Shown: one piece after another, positions 1-7,875 of the stretch
How positions within the stretch are numbered: position 1 is the stretch's first letter
How the letters are laid out: each line of letters opens with the position of its first letter
Origin: Sphingomonas soli NBRC 100801
GTDB lineage: Bacteria; Pseudomonadota; Alphaproteobacteria; Sphingomonadales; Sphingomonadaceae
Assembly: GCF_001591025.1 (NCBI RefSeq)
Contig: NZ_BCTZ01000003.1
Coordinates: 1-64,000 of the forward strand
DNA length: 64,000 nt
Reading direction: 5' to 3'
Notes under the pieces: model-generated
Told to the model about the DNA's origin: nothing
The model's database searches: none
Seen by the model: the letters and a program-made list of their open reading frames with translations, nothing else
Translations under genes and position numbers: made by a program

Positions 1-1550
1 GTTGCTGTTGGCCCGCGATTTCTGAACTGCTAGGCCTCGTAGTTGCCCTTGCCGTCTTCACGAAGTGTTGCTGTTGGCCCGCGATTTCTGAACTGCTAGG
101 CCTAGCATGAAGCGCATTCGCATCACCGGCCCGTTGCTGTTGGCCCGCGATTTCTGAACTGCTAGGCCCGACCTGGCCGAGCGGACCGATGCGCGTGAGT
201 TGCTGTTGGCCCGCGATTTCTGAACTGCTAGGCCCGACTTCGTCGAGCACGCGCGCGGCGTTCTGTTGCTGTTGGCCCGCGATTTCTGAACTGCTAGGCC
301 CCAGAAGCCCTGGGCGCCGCGCATGGGAATGTTGCTGTTGGCCCGCGATTTCTGAACTGCTAGGCCCAGTGTCTTGGCGCCAACCTTGCGGACATAGTTG
401 CTGTTGGCCCGCGATTTCTGAACTGCTAGGCCAGACGCCCCCAACGGCCTTGTTTACAGCCGGTTGCTGTTGGCCCGCGATTTCTGAACTGCTAGGCCCC
501 TGGAGCTTCACTGCTGCACCTCGTCTTTGTTGCTGTTGGCCCGCGATTTCTGAACTGCTAGGCCACCGAGCCGGTTGGTGCCGATACCCAGGCTGTTGCT
601 GTTGGCCCGCGATTTCTGAACTGCTAGGCCCTCAATTCGCCACCGCCTTGCAGGATGGCAGTTGCTGTTGGCCCGCGATTTCTGAACTGCTAGGCCCGAT
701 GGGCCGCACCATTTCCTCGATTGCCGGTTGCTGTTGGCCCGCGATTTCTGAACTGCTAGGCCAAGATCTACCGCGAAGTCTCGCGCGTGAAGGTTGCTGT
801 TGGCCCGCGATTTCTGAACTGCTAGGCCTAGCGGGATTGAGAACGCACTCCGGCCAGGTTGCTGTTGGCCCGCGATTTCTGAACTGCTAGGCCTCCGCGC
901 GCAAAGGCGCGTCACCTGTTCTGTTGCTGTTGGCCCGCGATTTCTGAACTGCTAGGCCAGACGCGGAACTCGCCCCAAGCCTTCGAATGTTGCTGTTGGC
1001 CCGCGATTTCTGAACTGCTAGGCCTGGCCGCCATGCGCTCCTGTTGCTGGGCCTGTTGCTGTTGGCCCGCGATTTCTGAACTGCTAGGCCTGCCCTGACT
1101 CTCGTCCGCGACCGCGACCAGTTGCTGTTGGCCCGCGATTTCTGAACTGCTAGGCCACCATCGTTGGTCATGATCATCGAGAGGGCGTTGCTGTTGGCCC
1201 GCGATTTCTGAACTGCTAGGCCCTCAATCCACAACGGAGAGCGAAAGCTTGAGTTGCTGTTGGCCCGCGATTTCTGAACTGCTAGGCCGCCGACGCCGGC
1301 GACGAAGCGGATCATCTCGTTGCTGTTGGCCCGCGATTTCTGAACTGCTAGGCCGGCTGGCGCGCGGCCTGTCGCTCCGGGATGTTGCTGTTGGCCCGCG
1401 ATTTCTGAACTGCTAGGCCGACGTTGGTCGTGGTCGCAGCGCCTGCATTGTTGCTGTTGGCCCGCGATTTCTGAACTGCTAGGCCTTCAATCCGGCTGAT
1501 TTTATCCATGATTGGTTGCTGTTGGCCCGCGATTTCTGAACTGCTAGGCC
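1..1550 (+). CRISPR. Type II-C CRISPR array, 24 repeats and 23 spacers
   Basis: A 36-bp direct repeat starts GTTGCTGTTGGCCCG, has the core CGCGATTTCTGAACTG and ends CTAGGCC. Copies begin at 1, 67, 133, 199, 265, 331, 397, 463, 529, 595, 661, 727, 793, 858, 923, 989, 1055, 1121, 1187, 1253, 1319, 1384, 1450 and 1515. All copies look identical, including the last. Spacers are 30 bp, except four of 29 bp (829-857, 894-922, 1355-1383, 1486-1514), and none repeats. The window opens on the first base of a repeat, so the array probably continues to the left. The strand is assigned from the tracrRNA at 6339-6417, whose anti-repeat can pair only with a repeat transcribed left to right. The array therefore converges on cas2. 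Apparent ORFs through it are translated repeats. Confidence 0.98.
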
Positions 1551-1597
1551 GGATGTGCCGCCAACCTGTTGTATGCCATCAGGAAAGTCTCACATCC
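1551..1597. repeat. 7-bp inverted repeat just after the last CRISPR repeat
   Basis: GGATGTG (1551-1557) touches the end of the last repeat and is matched by CACATCC at 1591-1597, with 33 nt between. The short gap between the array and cas2 holds nothing else recognisable. A role in ending array or cas transcription is possible but not shown. Confidence 0.4.
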
Positions 1598-1622
1598 GGC
1601 CCGGCAAAAACCGGCTGTCGGA

Positions 1623-1964
1623 TCAGAATAGCGCCAGTTGATCAGGATTATTGCGCGGCCGTTTGCGGCGTTGGCTAGAGAAGCGGACGATATTTTCATA
1701 CTGCTTGTCCGTAAAGGTGAGGACATGGATATCGCCCTTCTCCGGCAGGTTTCGTTCGATTCGTCTGAGATGCGAATCGTAACTCTCCCGGCCATTGCAG
1801 AACCGAGCATATACTGAAAACTGGCTCATCTCGAATCCCTGATCGAGGAGGAACTCGCGGAATTTGGTGGCTTCGCGCGCCTGCTCCTTGGTCGTAACGG
1901 GCAGGTCGAACATCACGAAAATCCACATTAATCTATAGCCGCTGAGATGCGTTCCATCGCTCAT
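1623..1964 (-). CDS. cas2: CRISPR-associated endoribonuclease Cas2
   Basis: This 113-residue protein has the Cas2 ferredoxin-like start YRLMWIFVMFDLPV, with the conserved Asp at the end of beta strand 1. In known systems Cas2 dimers bridge two Cas1 dimers in the spacer-integration complex. The start is set at ATG 1964, which overlaps the cas1 stop codon as ATGA. A longer reading from 2006 would add 14 residues inside cas1 and lacks support. Cas2 is the last gene of the cas9-cas1-cas2 operon, and its stop lies 72 bp from the last CRISPR repeat. The C-terminus is basic (SSQRRKRPRNN). The family call is secure. Confidence 0.95.
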   Translation of the reverse strand: MSDGTHLSGYRLMWIFVMFDLPVTTKEQAREATKFREFLLDQGFEMSQFSVYARFCNGRESYDSHLRRIERNLPEKGDIHVLTFTDKQYENIVRFSSQRRKRPRNNPDQLALF

Positions 1965-2899
1965 TCGGCCGCGAAAGGATCCAGCGGGCGGGTCAGTTTC
2001 ATCCACCCTGCATGCGCCGGTGGGATAAACAGCACCAAATCGGATGCACTTGTTTCAAAACTGCGCGCCAGGGACTGGGCGAGGCGTTGCGCCGCAACCG
2101 AGACTGGTGACATTTCCTCTCCGATCCGCAGATCGAACGCGATCAGCTGGGCGAAGCGGCGCTTGATCGCGGGATCGAGCTTCTCGACGCCCTGGCCGAT
2201 CAGCGACAGAACCAGCGCATCGACCAATGGACGGAATGGCTCCACCAGATCGTCGGCCAATGCGAAGGCATTGCCGCGGTTTGCGTGGAAGATCCCGATC
2301 GTCGGATGCAGCCCCGCAGCGACGACTGCCCGGGCCACCGTTGCCCGCATCACCGCATAGCCATAGTTGAGCAGGGCGTTGGCGCCGGGCGCATTACGAT
2401 CGCGACGGAAGTCGGGACCCATCAGCGCTGGCCAGTAGCGCCGCGCCGCCTGCGCCTCGAGATTTTCGGGATCGCCGGAGCGCACCCGCCGGCCGAGCAG
2501 CGCGAATGCCCCGGCCTCGCGCGCGCCATGGAAATCCAGCAGCGCGCCTTGCATCGCGATCTTCGCCTTGACGATGCGCTGCCAAAGTTGCTTGGTAAGC
2601 GGCTTGCTCGCTTCCCATTGCGCCCGCATCCGCCCACCCTGGGCATGAAATCCTGCAATAGGCAGCGTGACGGCCACCGGGCTGTGGTGCGCGTTGCAGA
2701 ACACGATGGGGCTACCGCGCTCGGCGAGGGCGGCGACGAGGTTACCGGTCCAGGTGCAACCATGCGCGTGGAGAATGATCGCGTGCACATCGTCCAGCGC
2801 GATACGCCCCACCTCATCGCGATCCTTCGACACGATCAGGAAGCCGCGGTGGGACGACAGATGCAGCCCCTCGGTGCCGATATCGACGATACGTTCCAC
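1961..2899 (-). CDS. cas1: CRISPR-associated endonuclease Cas1, type II
   Basis: Cas1 is the metal-dependent integrase that inserts new spacers. This 312-residue protein is normal length for type II Cas1. It begins MERIVDIGTEGLHLSSHRGF. It carries the conserved Glu region (ENLEAQAARRYWPALMG), the His region (GLHPTIGIFH) and the acidic DDLVEPFRPLVD segment, which together supply the metal ligands. It lies 42 bp downstream of cas9 and overlaps cas2 by 4 bp, so translation of the two is probably coupled. No csn2 or cas4 gene lies near it, which places the locus in subtype II-C. Confidence 0.96.
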   Translation of the reverse strand: MERIVDIGTEGLHLSSHRGFLIVSKDRDEVGRIALDDVHAIILHAHGCTWTGNLVAALAERGSPIVFCNAHHSPVAVTLPIAGFHAQGGRMRAQWEASKPLTKQLWQRIVKAKIAMQGALLDFHGAREAGAFALLGRRVRSGDPENLEAQAARRYWPALMGPDFRRDRNAPGANALLNYGYAVMRATVARAVVAAGLHPTIGIFHANRGNAFALADDLVEPFRPLVDALVLSLIGQGVEKLDPAIKRRFAQLIAFDLRIGEEMSPVSVAAQRLAQSLARSFETSASDLVLFIPPAHAGWMKLTRPLDPFAAE

Positions 2900-2941
2900 T
2901 CGCCCTCCCGCGGCTGAGGCTAGGGGAGGGCGGCCACCGTG

Positions 2942-5900
2942 TCAGCGCGGGCCGGGGTCGAGAATGCGCCCTAATGGATCGACCCGGACTTGACGCGCCT
3001 TTATCTTCTTCAGCCCGCTCGCCGAGGAGAGGACATATTTGAACGGGTCAAGCTCGTTGGGAGACGCGTCCCGCGCTTTCAGCGGGCCAGCCTCGTTGTC
3101 CCGGGCCAAAGCGATCTGCCCATTACCTGAGAACTTCACCACCCGCACAATCTCCCGCAGTCCACCGTCGCGCTCGATCGCGAGCATGTCGTTTTGGCGT
3201 AGGCTCAGCACCTTCTTGGCGGCGGGATGCGGTCGGCGGTCGGCCTGGTCGGGCTGGTGCGCGTCGAACATAGAGACGATGTCAGACACCCATTTCCCAT
3301 CGGGCAGCCGCCATACATCGAAGCGCGCATTGGAATCGCCCTTATAGGCCTTGTACACGCGCCCCTGGGCATCCTTGATCGGGATGACGCTCAGTGGTTC
3401 CCGCACGCGTAGCCGCCGGATGCCAGCAAACTGCGGATGGTTCTTGCGGAAGCGCTCGAGCGCCGCCTGGAAGTCGTTGCCCATTTTGCCCGCAGTCGCG
3501 TCGGCGAGCGCCTGGCGCAGCACGGGATCCTCGATCCGCTCCGGGTCTGCGATATCGGCGGGCTTGAGGCTGGCCAGCGGCACGCGGTGCACCACGATCG
3601 GGAGCCCCTTGGCCGAGGTTATGCCGGTCAGCCCATAGGCCGTGTCGTTGTGCAGCCGACCAGCGGTCATGCCGCGCCCCGGCGCGGGCTTGCCCTTGCG
3701 GCCGTGATCGGGCTTGTGGCTAACGGTCACGGCAAGCAGCCGCTCGCGCAGCTGCTCGCGAAAGCCGGGCCAGGGCGGCTCCAGCCCTTCGAAGAGCCGA
3801 TCGAGATTCTTGTCCTCGGCCTGGCCCGCCGTCCGCGCGATCCGCTGCAACAGGCCGCGCGTCGTCACCGCGACCACCGCCGCGTCGATCGCATGGTGGC
3901 GGTGGTCCAGCCGGTTCTTCGGCGCATTGCTGTGCTTGTTCTCGACGATATTGTGGTCGAACAGGATATCGTTCAGCCCCCACAGCCGCCGCAGCATCGC
4001 GGTCATTCGGCCGGGAATGACATAGACGCTGCCTTCGTCCTTGGTCGCGTAGAGGCTGCCAAGATACTTGCCGGCAAGCCTCGACAGATATTGCGTGTCT
4101 GTCAGTTGCCGCGCCAGAAAGCCGCCGTCCTTTTCCGCGCGCGCCATCGCGTCGGGGCCGAAGCGCCACTGTTTGGATTTGTGCAGGCGCGCCACCTGCG
4201 CCGAAATCACCTCCCAGCGTTCCTCGTCATGGCCCCATTTTTCATAAGGGGTGCGATTGCCCTTGGCGCGGTTGCAGGATCGGTGCGCGACGACCTTGTT
4301 GCCGGCGCTGTCGTCAAGCGAGCGGGAATAGGGGATGATGTGGTCGACGTCCGCCTCCCCCGAAAACAGCATCCGCATCCCGATCGGGTCGCCGCAATAG
4401 GGGCAGCGGCGGTCGAGCGGATTGGCGGGATTGAGCTCCTCCCACAGGCGCAGCAGCATCCGGTTTGCGCCGGTATCGGGAAATCCTTCTGCGAGCAGCT
4501 TTTCGGACCGCTTCACCGCCGCAGCGGTATCGCGGCGGATGCGGCGGTTATGCTCCTCCTTGTCCTTTTCGTTGAGCTTCAGCTCGCGCGCCAGCTCGAC
4601 GACAATCTGGTCGGGTCGGCCATGGACGGCGATGATCGCGTTCACCAGCTTCTCCAGCTGGCGCATGCCGATATGAACGGTGGGGTTGGTGATCTTGCCC
4701 CAGCGCTTCTCGGGCGGATCGTTCGGATTCTGCGTGCCCGGCGGAATCTCGCGGCTCAGCAGCTCGCCATAATAGGGGAGTTGCGGCAGGATCTCGCCGC
4801 TGCGGTGATCGGAATGATGCCAGCCGCAGCGGCGAACCGCCTCGTCATAGGTGATCACATCGGCCTGCAACTCGTCCAGAATGCGCGCCGTCGCCGTCGG
4901 GCCCAGCCGCCCATATCCCTCGGGCAGCGAAGTCTTCGCCGTGGTCGCCGCCTGCGCCTCGTCCAGCCCGCATTCCTGAGTCAGAAAGGCGTGGAGCGCA
5001 TCGGGATCCTCCTCGTCCAGCAGCCGCTCGATTATCTCCCACTGCCGGTCGCGGTCGAAATGCTCCCACGCGGTGCCGAACCGCTTCTTGTCACCCAGCA
5101 CCGCGCGGATCTCGTCACCCGCCAGTTGGGTCCGCGTCTCGCTCGCCTTGTTGAAGCTCTGTCCGGGCGCCAGTTTGATCTTGGTCGCCAGCGATGTGAA
5201 CAGGATCGCCTTCTTGTGCGACAACTCGCGCACCAGCCGGTCGCGCTCGTCCAGCGTCAGCTTGCGATTGGCCTCGCCGGGCGTCGTCACCTCAAGCTGG
5301 TTGACCTCTTCGTATAGCCGGCGCTGCTGGAACAGCGGATGCGCCTTGGCCAGGCGGCGCTCGTCGGGCGCGAAGGTGCACAGCCCCACCTCCTGTTCCT
5401 TCAGCGGCCGCTGGAAGAACAGGATGCGGTGGAGCGCGGCGCGGGCGGCTTCGGTCAGCAGGGCAGGGTGATGCTTCGCCTGTTCCTCCCAGATGCGCTG
5501 GAACTCATATTCGACATGGCGGCGCTGCGGGTAGAAGTCATATTCCTGGTGCTCGCCGCCCATTCGCACGCGCTTCGTCTCGCGGCGATTGAGGAACTGG
5601 CCCAGCGTATCGGCACCTTCCTCGGCCATCGCCTGATCCAGCGCACGTGCCCCGCTGGCGATCTTCCCGTCCTCATTGTCGTTCGCCTTGCGCTCGGCCT
5701 TGCGGTTCGATTTGAAACCGCGCCGCTGGTTGAGGTGGAGCAGCGCGCGCCCGATCTCATGCGGCGTCAGTTTCTCATCGAGCGCCCGGGCGCGGAGAAC
5801 ATAGGGGTCGAGCGCCGCGATCAGCTTCGCCTCGTCCGTGTCCGCGGGCATCAGCCCATGCACCACCAAAGCGTCCAGGAATGCGGAGCGCCGCCCGATA

Positions 5901-6082
5901 TAGCGGTCCCGCCGCCGCCGCGCCGACCGAGCCTCGCGCCGATCGACTGCGAGCGACGTTCCCGACTGCGGGTCGCGGCCATCGGAGAAGATGCGGACGC
6001 CGATATCGATAATCCGCGCATCGTCTTCGATCAGAGACCAGCCGATCGAATTCGTGCCAATATCAAGCCCCAGCCGCCGCAT
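2942..6082 (-). CDS. cas9: CRISPR-associated endonuclease Cas9, subtype II-C
   Basis: Cas9 is the crRNA:tracrRNA-guided DNA nuclease. At 1046 residues it is in the compact II-C size range. Domains in order: RuvC-I (RRLGLDIGTNSIGWS, catalytic Asp7), Arg-rich bridge helix (about 47-66), recognition lobe, RuvC-II (IVVELARE, Glu496), HNH (DVDHIIPYSRSL, His581; Asn604 in HRSCNRAKGN), RuvC-III (HHAIDAAVVA, His730 and Asp733), then wedge and PAM-interacting regions. All expected catalytic residues are present. The HNH also has a CPYC pair (560/563) and Cys603, suggesting a zinc site. The start is ATG 6082, giving the canonical MRRLGLDIG; an in-frame codon at 6157 would add 25 atypical residues. A 626-residue ORF on the other strand (3437-5317) is a GC-driven shadow. 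Confidence 0.97.
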   Translation of the reverse strand: MRRLGLDIGTNSIGWSLIEDDARIIDIGVRIFSDGRDPQSGTSLAVDRREARSARRRRDRYIGRRSAFLDALVVHGLMPADTDEAKLIAALDPYVLRARALDEKLTPHEIGRALLHLNQRRGFKSNRKAERKANDNEDGKIASGARALDQAMAEEGADTLGQFLNRRETKRVRMGGEHQEYDFYPQRRHVEYEFQRIWEEQAKHHPALLTEAARAALHRILFFQRPLKEQEVGLCTFAPDERRLAKAHPLFQQRRLYEEVNQLEVTTPGEANRKLTLDERDRLVRELSHKKAILFTSLATKIKLAPGQSFNKASETRTQLAGDEIRAVLGDKKRFGTAWEHFDRDRQWEIIERLLDEEDPDALHAFLTQECGLDEAQAATTAKTSLPEGYGRLGPTATARILDELQADVITYDEAVRRCGWHHSDHRSGEILPQLPYYGELLSREIPPGTQNPNDPPEKRWGKITNPTVHIGMRQLEKLVNAIIAVHGRPDQIVVELARELKLNEKDKEEHNRRIRRDTAAAVKRSEKLLAEGFPDTGANRMLLRLWEELNPANPLDRRCPYCGDPIGMRMLFSGEADVDHIIPYSRSLDDSAGNKVVAHRSCNRAKGNRTPYEKWGHDEERWEVISAQVARLHKSKQWRFGPDAMARAEKDGGFLARQLTDTQYLSRLAGKYLGSLYATKDEGSVYVIPGRMTAMLRRLWGLNDILFDHNIVENKHSNAPKNRLDHRHHAIDAAVVAVTTRGLLQRIARTAGQAEDKNLDRLFEGLEPPWPGFREQLRERLLAVTVSHKPDHGRKGKPAPGRGMTAGRLHNDTAYGLTGITSAKGLPIVVHRVPLASLKPADIADPERIEDPVLRQALADATAGKMGNDFQAALERFRKNHPQFAGIRRLRVREPLSVIPIKDAQGRVYKAYKGDSNARFDVWRLPDGKWVSDIVSMFDAHQPDQADRRPHPAAKKVLSLRQNDMLAIERDGGLREIVRVVKFSGNGQIALARDNEAGPLKARDASPNELDPFKYVLSSASGLKKIKARQVRVDPLGRILDPGPR

Positions 6083-6338
6083 ACTTTCGCCCCCCCCAAC
6101 GCGCGACAGTGACTCGCGCGAGCCGCCCGTCTCAAATCCCCCATCTCCACGGTTCAAGTCAGTGGAAGTAACGTAACGCTAAGTGGATTGGTTGATTGGT
6201 CAATATTCTTTGTGGGAAGAAGCCGCCGGACAGTTCAAAATCGAACAGATTCCCTGACCGCCGATAGAACTCCGCTCCGCGAGGTTTTCGGAGATCATAT
6301 TTTGAAAGACCCCGCGCCGACGTGTCGCGCCCTCAAAC
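6083..6338. other. Non-coding stretch between tracrRNA and cas9
   Basis: These 256 bp lie between the tracrRNA terminator and the cas9 start. They should hold the cas9 promoter. TTGACC at about 6202-6197 on the minus strand is a possible -35 box, but I see no convincing -10 at the right spacing. No other gene or repeat is visible. Confidence 0.5.
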
Positions 6339-6364
6339 AAAAAAGGCGAGGCCGTAGCCTCGCC
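6339..6364 (-). terminator. Intrinsic terminator of the tracrRNA
   Basis: An 8-bp GC-rich stem (GGCGAGGC/GCCTCGCC) with a 4-nt loop is followed on the minus strand by six Ts. The hairpin probably forms the 3' stem of the mature tracrRNA. Confidence 0.9.
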
Positions 6365-6417
6365 CTTATTTGGTGCAGTCAGACTGCTTGTTAACAGCCG
6401 GCCCGCGATTTCTGAAT
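6339..6417 (-). ncRNA. tracrRNA of the type II-C system
   Basis: The segment 6400-6416 matches 17 consecutive bases of the CRISPR repeat (GGCCCGCGATTTCTGAA). The minus-strand transcript would therefore be its anti-repeat. Downstream of it, GTTAAC can pair with the repeat's 5' GTTG after an internal bulge. Next come a hairpin (6375-6387, GCAGT/ACTGC) and an 8-bp GGCGAGGC/GCCTCGCC hairpin with a TACG loop (6345-6364), followed by six Ts (6339-6344). The opposite strand has no terminator after the anti-repeat, which fixes the direction. The RNA would be about 79 nt. It is inferred from sequence only. Confidence 0.88.
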
Positions 6418-6421
6418 GGTC

Positions 6422-6450
6422 AGATTGCGCCCGGCACTGCCTCATGTCAA
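6422..6450 (-). promoter_or_regulatory. Predicted sigma-70 promoter of the tracrRNA
   Basis: A perfect -35 box TTGACA (6450-6445 on the minus strand) is followed by exactly 17 bp and a weak -10 box CAATCT (6427-6422). A start near 6415-6417 would put the first nucleotide at the 5' edge of the anti-repeat. Confidence 0.65.
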
Positions 6451-6589
6451 CGCAGATTGCGCAGAGCTTCGCCAAAACGGTGCCATTGCCTCCTCCGCCG
6501 GGAGAAGGCGCCGTGACGGCATTTACGCGCGGCAGTCCCCGGCGCGAACCGGATAAGGGCAATCCGGGCGCGTCGGCCAGAATCGCGAT

Positions 6590-6666
6590 TGGCGCGCCCG
6601 GCTGGATTCGAACCAGCGACCACAAGCTTAGAAGGCATGTGCTCTATCCAGCTGAGCTACGGGCGC
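6590..6666 (-). tRNA. tRNA-Arg (anticodon TCT)
   Basis: A full cloverleaf reads on the minus strand. The acceptor is GCGCCCG/CGGGCGC, the D-arm is GCTC...GAGC, the anticodon loop is CTTCTAA, and the T-arm is GCTGG-TTCGAAT-CCAGC. The discriminator is G and CCA is encoded at 6592-6590. The anticodon stem has one T-T mismatch at its centre. It lies just beyond the CRISPR-Cas locus; no attachment-site duplication was seen. Confidence 0.95.
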
Positions 6667-6744
6667 GCGCCGCATCCCGTTAGCGCGGATTGCATGGGGT
6701 GCAAACTGCGATAAACTCGGCCGCACTTGGCGCGGGGGAAAGCG

Positions 6745-7476
6745 ATGCCGGCTCAGGTTTCAGCGCATGAAGTGGCTGCGCGCCATTTCCGCTATTTCGA
6801 TTTCGTGATGGCCGCCTTCGTTGCGATCATTCTGCTTTCCAACGTGGTGGGGGCGGGGAAGGTCGCGCAGGTCTGGCTGCCGGGGTTCGACGTCTGGTGG
6901 CCGTTCGGCGCGGGCATCCTGTTCTTCCCGCTCTCTTATGTGATCGGCGATGTGCTGACCGAGGTCTATGGTTATGCGGGCGCGCGGCGGGTGATCTGGG
7001 CGGGCACCGTCGCGGTATTGTTCATGGCGCTGATGTCGTGGGTGGTGGTGGCGCTTCCGCCCGCGCCGAGCTGGACCAATCAGGGCGCGTACGAGACGAT
7101 CTTTGGACAGGTGCCGCGCATCGTGCTTGCGTCGGTCTGCGCGTTCTGGGCCGGCGAGTTCGTCAATTCCTATGTGCTCGCGCGGATGAAGGTCTGGACG
7201 CGGGGCAAGGCACTCTGGGCGCGCACGATCGGATCCACGATCGCGGGGCAGGGGGTGGACAGCCTGATCTTCTATCCGCTCGCCTTCTGGGGCGCGGCGG
7301 GCTGGACCAATGAACTCGTCATCACCGTGCTCCTCACCCAATGGCTGTTCAAGGTTTCGTGGGAGGTGATCCTGACGCCGGTCACCTATCTGGTGGTGGG
7401 TTTCCTCAAGCGCCGCGAGGGCGTGGACATCTTCGATAAGGATACTGATTTCACCCCGTTCACGGCCCAGGTCTGA
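6745..7476 (+). CDS. yhhQ: Queuosine precursor transporter (YhhQ/VUT family)
   Basis: This 243-residue inner-membrane protein has about six hydrophobic spans. It shows family features such as LSNVVGAGKV, PLSYVIGDVLTEVYGY and GQGVDSLIFYPLAF. YhhQ-family proteins import the queuosine precursors preQ0/preQ1 used to modify GUN-anticodon tRNAs. The start is ATG 6745, preceded by GGGGGAAAGCG; a TTG at 6727 would add six residues without a better ribosome site. The next gene starts inside the stop (TGATG), so the two are likely co-transcribed. The family is clear; substrate is by homology. Confidence 0.88.
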   Translation: MPAQVSAHEVAARHFRYFDFVMAAFVAIILLSNVVGAGKVAQVWLPGFDVWWPFGAGILFFPLSYVIGDVLTEVYGYAGARRVIWAGTVAVLFMALMSWVVVALPPAPSWTNQGAYETIFGQVPRIVLASVCAFWAGEFVNSYVLARMKVWTRGKALWARTIGSTIAGQGVDSLIFYPLAFWGAAGWTNELVITVLLTQWLFKVSWEVILTPVTYLVVGFLKRREGVDIFDKDTDFTPFTAQV

Positions 7477-7802
7477 TGAGCCCGCTTCAATCGGCCAAAT
7501 TCTGGCTGATCGATCATGTCCATCTCGCGAAGGATGCACTGCACATCTATGTCGGGCTGTTGCTGTTCTTCGGTGTCGCGCTGGCGTTCAGATGGCCGGT
7601 GCGGAGCTGGAAGCCACTGGCGGTGGTGCTCGCGGCGGCGCTGATCGGCGAGGCCTGGGATCTGCGTGACAGCGTGGCGTTCGATACGCCCATAAACCTC
7701 TGGGCGAATTGGCATGACGTGTGGAACACGATGTTCTGGCCCTGCGCGATCCTGCTGCTCGCGCGCTTCTCTCCGGCTTTTGGCCGCACCCCCAGCAATT
7801 GA
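7476..7802 (+). CDS. Hypothetical membrane protein
   Basis: I do not recognise a named family. The 108-residue product has hydrophobic segments at about 22-40, 45-60 and 88-100, so two or three membrane passes. Between them is a charged stretch (GEAWDLRDSVAF) and an aromatic segment (NLWANWHDVWNTMFWP). The ATG overlaps the stop of the upstream queuosine-precursor transporter by 1 bp (TGATG), so the two are translationally coupled. Its own stop is followed by 73 bp before the hydrolase gene, which has its own ribosome site. Confidence 0.7.
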   Translation: MSPLQSAKFWLIDHVHLAKDALHIYVGLLLFFGVALAFRWPVRSWKPLAVVLAAALIGEAWDLRDSVAFDTPINLWANWHDVWNTMFWPCAILLLARFSPAFGRTPSN

Positions 7803-7875
7803 ACCGGTTGCACAGTAATCACTTGCGCGAATGTGAAGGTGTGCGCAGTCTTGTCTGACCTTACGGGAGGCAGGC

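Noticed and set aside
58..1315. Four long reading frames through the CRISPR array
   Set aside because: They are translations of a 36-bp repeat plus spacer of near multiple-of-three length; no gene is supported.
1..1550. Self-targeting spacers against this window
   Set aside because: I noticed no long match by eye. This is not a full search, so it is not claimed either way.
3437..5317. 626-residue frame antisense to cas9
   Set aside because: It lies wholly within cas9, has no recognised domain and reflects high GC at third positions.
1..6450. Prophage or mobile island carrying the CRISPR locus, next to tRNA-Arg
   Set aside because: No integrase, direct repeat of the tRNA end or phage gene was seen.
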